Program-made: the position numbers and the translations under genes
Origin: Azospirillum sp. 47_25
Lineage (GTDB): Bacteria; Pseudomonadota; Alphaproteobacteria; RF32; CAG-239
NCBI GenBank assembly: GCA_001917125.1
Contig: MNTU01000047.1
Span: 1 to 6,541, forward strand
Direction: 5' to 3'
Length of the DNA: 6,541 bases
Notes under the pieces: generated by a model
What the model was told of the DNA's origin: nothing
What the model saw: only the letters and a program-made list of their open reading frames with translations
The model's database searches: none
Part shown: positions 5,046 to 6,541 of the stretch, piece after piece
Numbering within the stretch: position 1 is the stretch's first letter
How the letters are laid out: each line of letters begins with the position of its first letter

Positions 5046-6473
5046 ATGCTTGAATTTATCTTTAAGGACGAAAATAATGACGAAAATTGTCCGTTGGTTG
5101 TGCTTACCGGTGCCGATTGGAAACAAGATATTCTGCGACTCGAAATTTTGGGCGAATCTGATCGGCGGAAAATAGTGAGGGCTTTGGAGGCGGATAATTT
5201 TCGCGAAGGGAGCGCAGTGTTTTTTGCCGACGGGAGAAAAATTTCCGTTATCGCGGTTAAAAACGGCGGTGACGGCAGACAGCAGGCCTCTCTGATTTAC
5301 AAGGCCGTTAAAATGCAGAAAAAAGCTGCGGTTGTCGGCGGCGGAGACAATGCTTTGACGGCAGAAAAAGCAGCTCGTCTGGCTTTGGAGCTGGAGCGTT
5401 CGGCATATGGTTTTGACAAGTATTTTACCAAAAAGAAAGACGAGGCGTTTCCTGAATTGGAAACCATATATTTTCCCCAGCTGAAAAAGCCGGAAAACTG
5501 GAAAGACACGCTGGCTCTGGCCAACGGCATGCGTTATGCGCGGGATTTGGGCAACGAGCCGCCGAATGTTTTGACACCGGAGGTCATGGCTCTGGATTTG
5601 AAACGTCTGGAATATCTGGATATAAAGGTTGAGCTGTTGGACAGGGATTTTATCGTCCGGCATAAACTGGGGCTGATTGAAGCCGTATCAAGAGGATCAG
5701 CCAACAAACCATATATTGCGGTGATGGAGTGGCGGGGCCGGCCGGAACGGAAAGAATGGGATTTGGGGCTGGTGGGCAAAGGCGTTACCTATGACAGCGG
5801 CGGCATTTCTCTGAAAACTGACAGCCAGCAAATCGGAGAGAAGAAGGATATGTGCGGTGCCGCAGCCGTGGCGGCGGCAATGAAAACGGCCGCATTGCAG
5901 AAACTTCCGCTTAATTTGATTGCCGTGCTGCCGTTGGTGGAAAATATGCCGAACGGAAATGCCTATAAACCGGATGACATTTTGACCTCCTTTTCCGGCC
6001 AGACGGTGGAAGTTGTTGATACCGACGGGGAAGGGCGCCTGATTCTGGCGGACGCCCTATGGCTGGCACAGGAGAAATATAAAGTTAAAACTCTTGTTGA
6101 CATGGCAACGCTGACCGGTTCCACCGCCTATATCTTCGGCGGTTTTTATGCCGCCTTGCTGGGCAATGATACCGCTCTGCTGGCACAAGTCAAAGAGGCC
6201 GCGGCGCAAAGCGGCGAAAAAGTCTGGGAACTGCCACTGGAAGCAGAAATAGACAAACGTCTGAAATCGGAAACGGCAGATATGAAAAACGTCGGCAAAC
6301 GCGAAGCCGATTCAACACAGGCAGCCTGTTTTTTGCAGCGCTATATTCAAAAAGGCGTTCGCTGGGCGCATATAGATATTGCCGGGTGTGAGACTGACGA
6401 CAAAGGAATGGCAACGGGGTATGGGGTTTTGCTGCTTAATCATCTGATGAAAATGGTTTCTATGGATAACTAG
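5046..6473 (+). CDS. pepA: Leucyl aminopeptidase, peptidase family M17
   Basis: This cytoplasmic two-metal (Zn/Mn) exopeptidase removes N-terminal residues from peptides in protein turnover; family members usually form hexamers. From ATG 5046 it is 475 residues, slightly shorter than E. coli PepA. A variable N-terminal macrodomain-like region (about 1-150) precedes the catalytic domain. Metal ligands are K245 and D250 in VGKGVTYDSGG, D268 in KKDMCGAA, and D327 and E329 in DTDGEGRL. Catalytic residues are K257 (SLKTD) and R331. The spacing of all these residues equals that of E. coli PepA without gaps in between. Other conserved blocks are RDLGNEPPNVLTP (166-178), VLPLVENMPNGNAYKPDD (294-311), VDMATLTG (351-358) and WAHIDIAG (440-447). 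The usual NTDAEGRL signature is DTDGEGRL here. The gene is a single transcription unit divergent from the repeat-protein operon, probably with its own promoter and a terminator-like hairpin 15 bases after the stop. Confidence 0.96.
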   Translation: MLEFIFKDENNDENCPLVVLTGADWKQDILRLEILGESDRRKIVRALEADNFREGSAVFFADGRKISVIAVKNGGDGRQQASLIYKAVKMQKKAAVVGGGDNALTAEKAARLALELERSAYGFDKYFTKKKDEAFPELETIYFPQLKKPENWKDTLALANGMRYARDLGNEPPNVLTPEVMALDLKRLEYLDIKVELLDRDFIVRHKLGLIEAVSRGSANKPYIAVMEWRGRPERKEWDLGLVGKGVTYDSGGISLKTDSQQIGEKKDMCGAAAVAAAMKTAALQKLPLNLIAVLPLVENMPNGNAYKPDDILTSFSGQTVEVVDTDGEGRLILADALWLAQEKYKVKTLVDMATLTGSTAYIFGGFYAALLGNDTALLAQVKEAAAQSGEKVWELPLEAEIDKRLKSETADMKNVGKREADSTQAACFLQRYIQKGVRWAHIDIAGCETDDKGMATGYGVLLLNHLMKMVSMDN

Positions 6474-6487
6474 TACAGAATTTGCGG

Positions 6488-6531
6488 GCGGAAAAAATGC
6501 TCATGTACTTTCTTGTACACTCCGCTTTTTT
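6488..6531 (+). terminator. Probable terminator-like hairpin after pepA
   Basis: An inner stem TGTAC (6504-6508) / GTACA (6515-6519) has a six-base loop. An outer stem GCGGA (6488-6492) / TCCGC (6521-6525) is followed at once by TTTTTT (6526-6531). The interior is lopsided: eleven unpaired bases on the left and one on the right. GAAAAAA (6491-6497) could instead pair with TTTTTTC (6526-6532), giving a structure that works in either direction. It is downstream of pepA and before any further gene. Confidence 0.55.
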
Positions 6532-6541
6532 CTTCCTTAAT

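Noticed and set aside
4983..5663. Minus-strand frame of 226 residues opposite pepA
   Set aside because: It is a codon-aligned antisense shadow of a well-conserved aminopeptidase.

Overview
The window holds five protein-coding genes in two divergent blocks. A single intergenic region of 132 bp (4914-5045) separates them. Both strands are nearly fully coded, base composition is roughly half G+C, and no rRNA, tRNA, CRISPR or insertion sequence is visible. The gene families (a long Sua5-type threonylcarbamoyl-AMP synthase and an M17 leucyl aminopeptidase with alphaproteobacterial-looking C-terminal phrasing) suggest a Gram-negative bacterium. My best guess is an uncultured, possibly gut-associated alphaproteobacterium. 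That placement rests on impression, not on a search.

Left block, minus strand, read from 4913 down to 1. The first gene encodes a 1047-residue protein of unknown family. A second gene overlaps its stop codon by one base and encodes a 136-residue SMI1/KNR4 (SUKH) superfamily protein. One base after that stop begins a 315-residue Sua5/YrdC/YwlC-type L-threonylcarbamoyladenylate synthase (t6A37 tRNA modification). Last comes the N-terminal part of a cysteine-rich exported protein that runs off the left edge and has no ordinary start codon. The four genes are packed like one transcription unit.

Right block, plus strand. A leucyl aminopeptidase (pepA, M17) has its own promoter-like TATAAT box and a good Shine-Dalgarno. 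It is followed by an imperfect hairpin and a T-run that probably terminates transcription.

The most interesting part is the 1047-residue protein with its SUKH partner. Residues about 321-862 contain twelve copies of a divergent two-helix repeat with a basic period of 45 residues. The core of each copy is aromatic-I-x-x-N/R-x-x-x-aromatic-x-x-x-hydrophobic. In most copies a second set of hydrophobic positions falls at +22, +26 and +29. After the repeats comes a C-terminal region with the spacing of an HNH-type nuclease core (HH ... NL ... H ... H). SUKH proteins are an established immunity family for nuclease toxins, so the overlapping pair looks like an undescribed toxin/effector and immunity module on an alpha-solenoid scaffold. 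The repeat pattern is read directly from the sequence; the nuclease and toxin-immunity roles are inferred.
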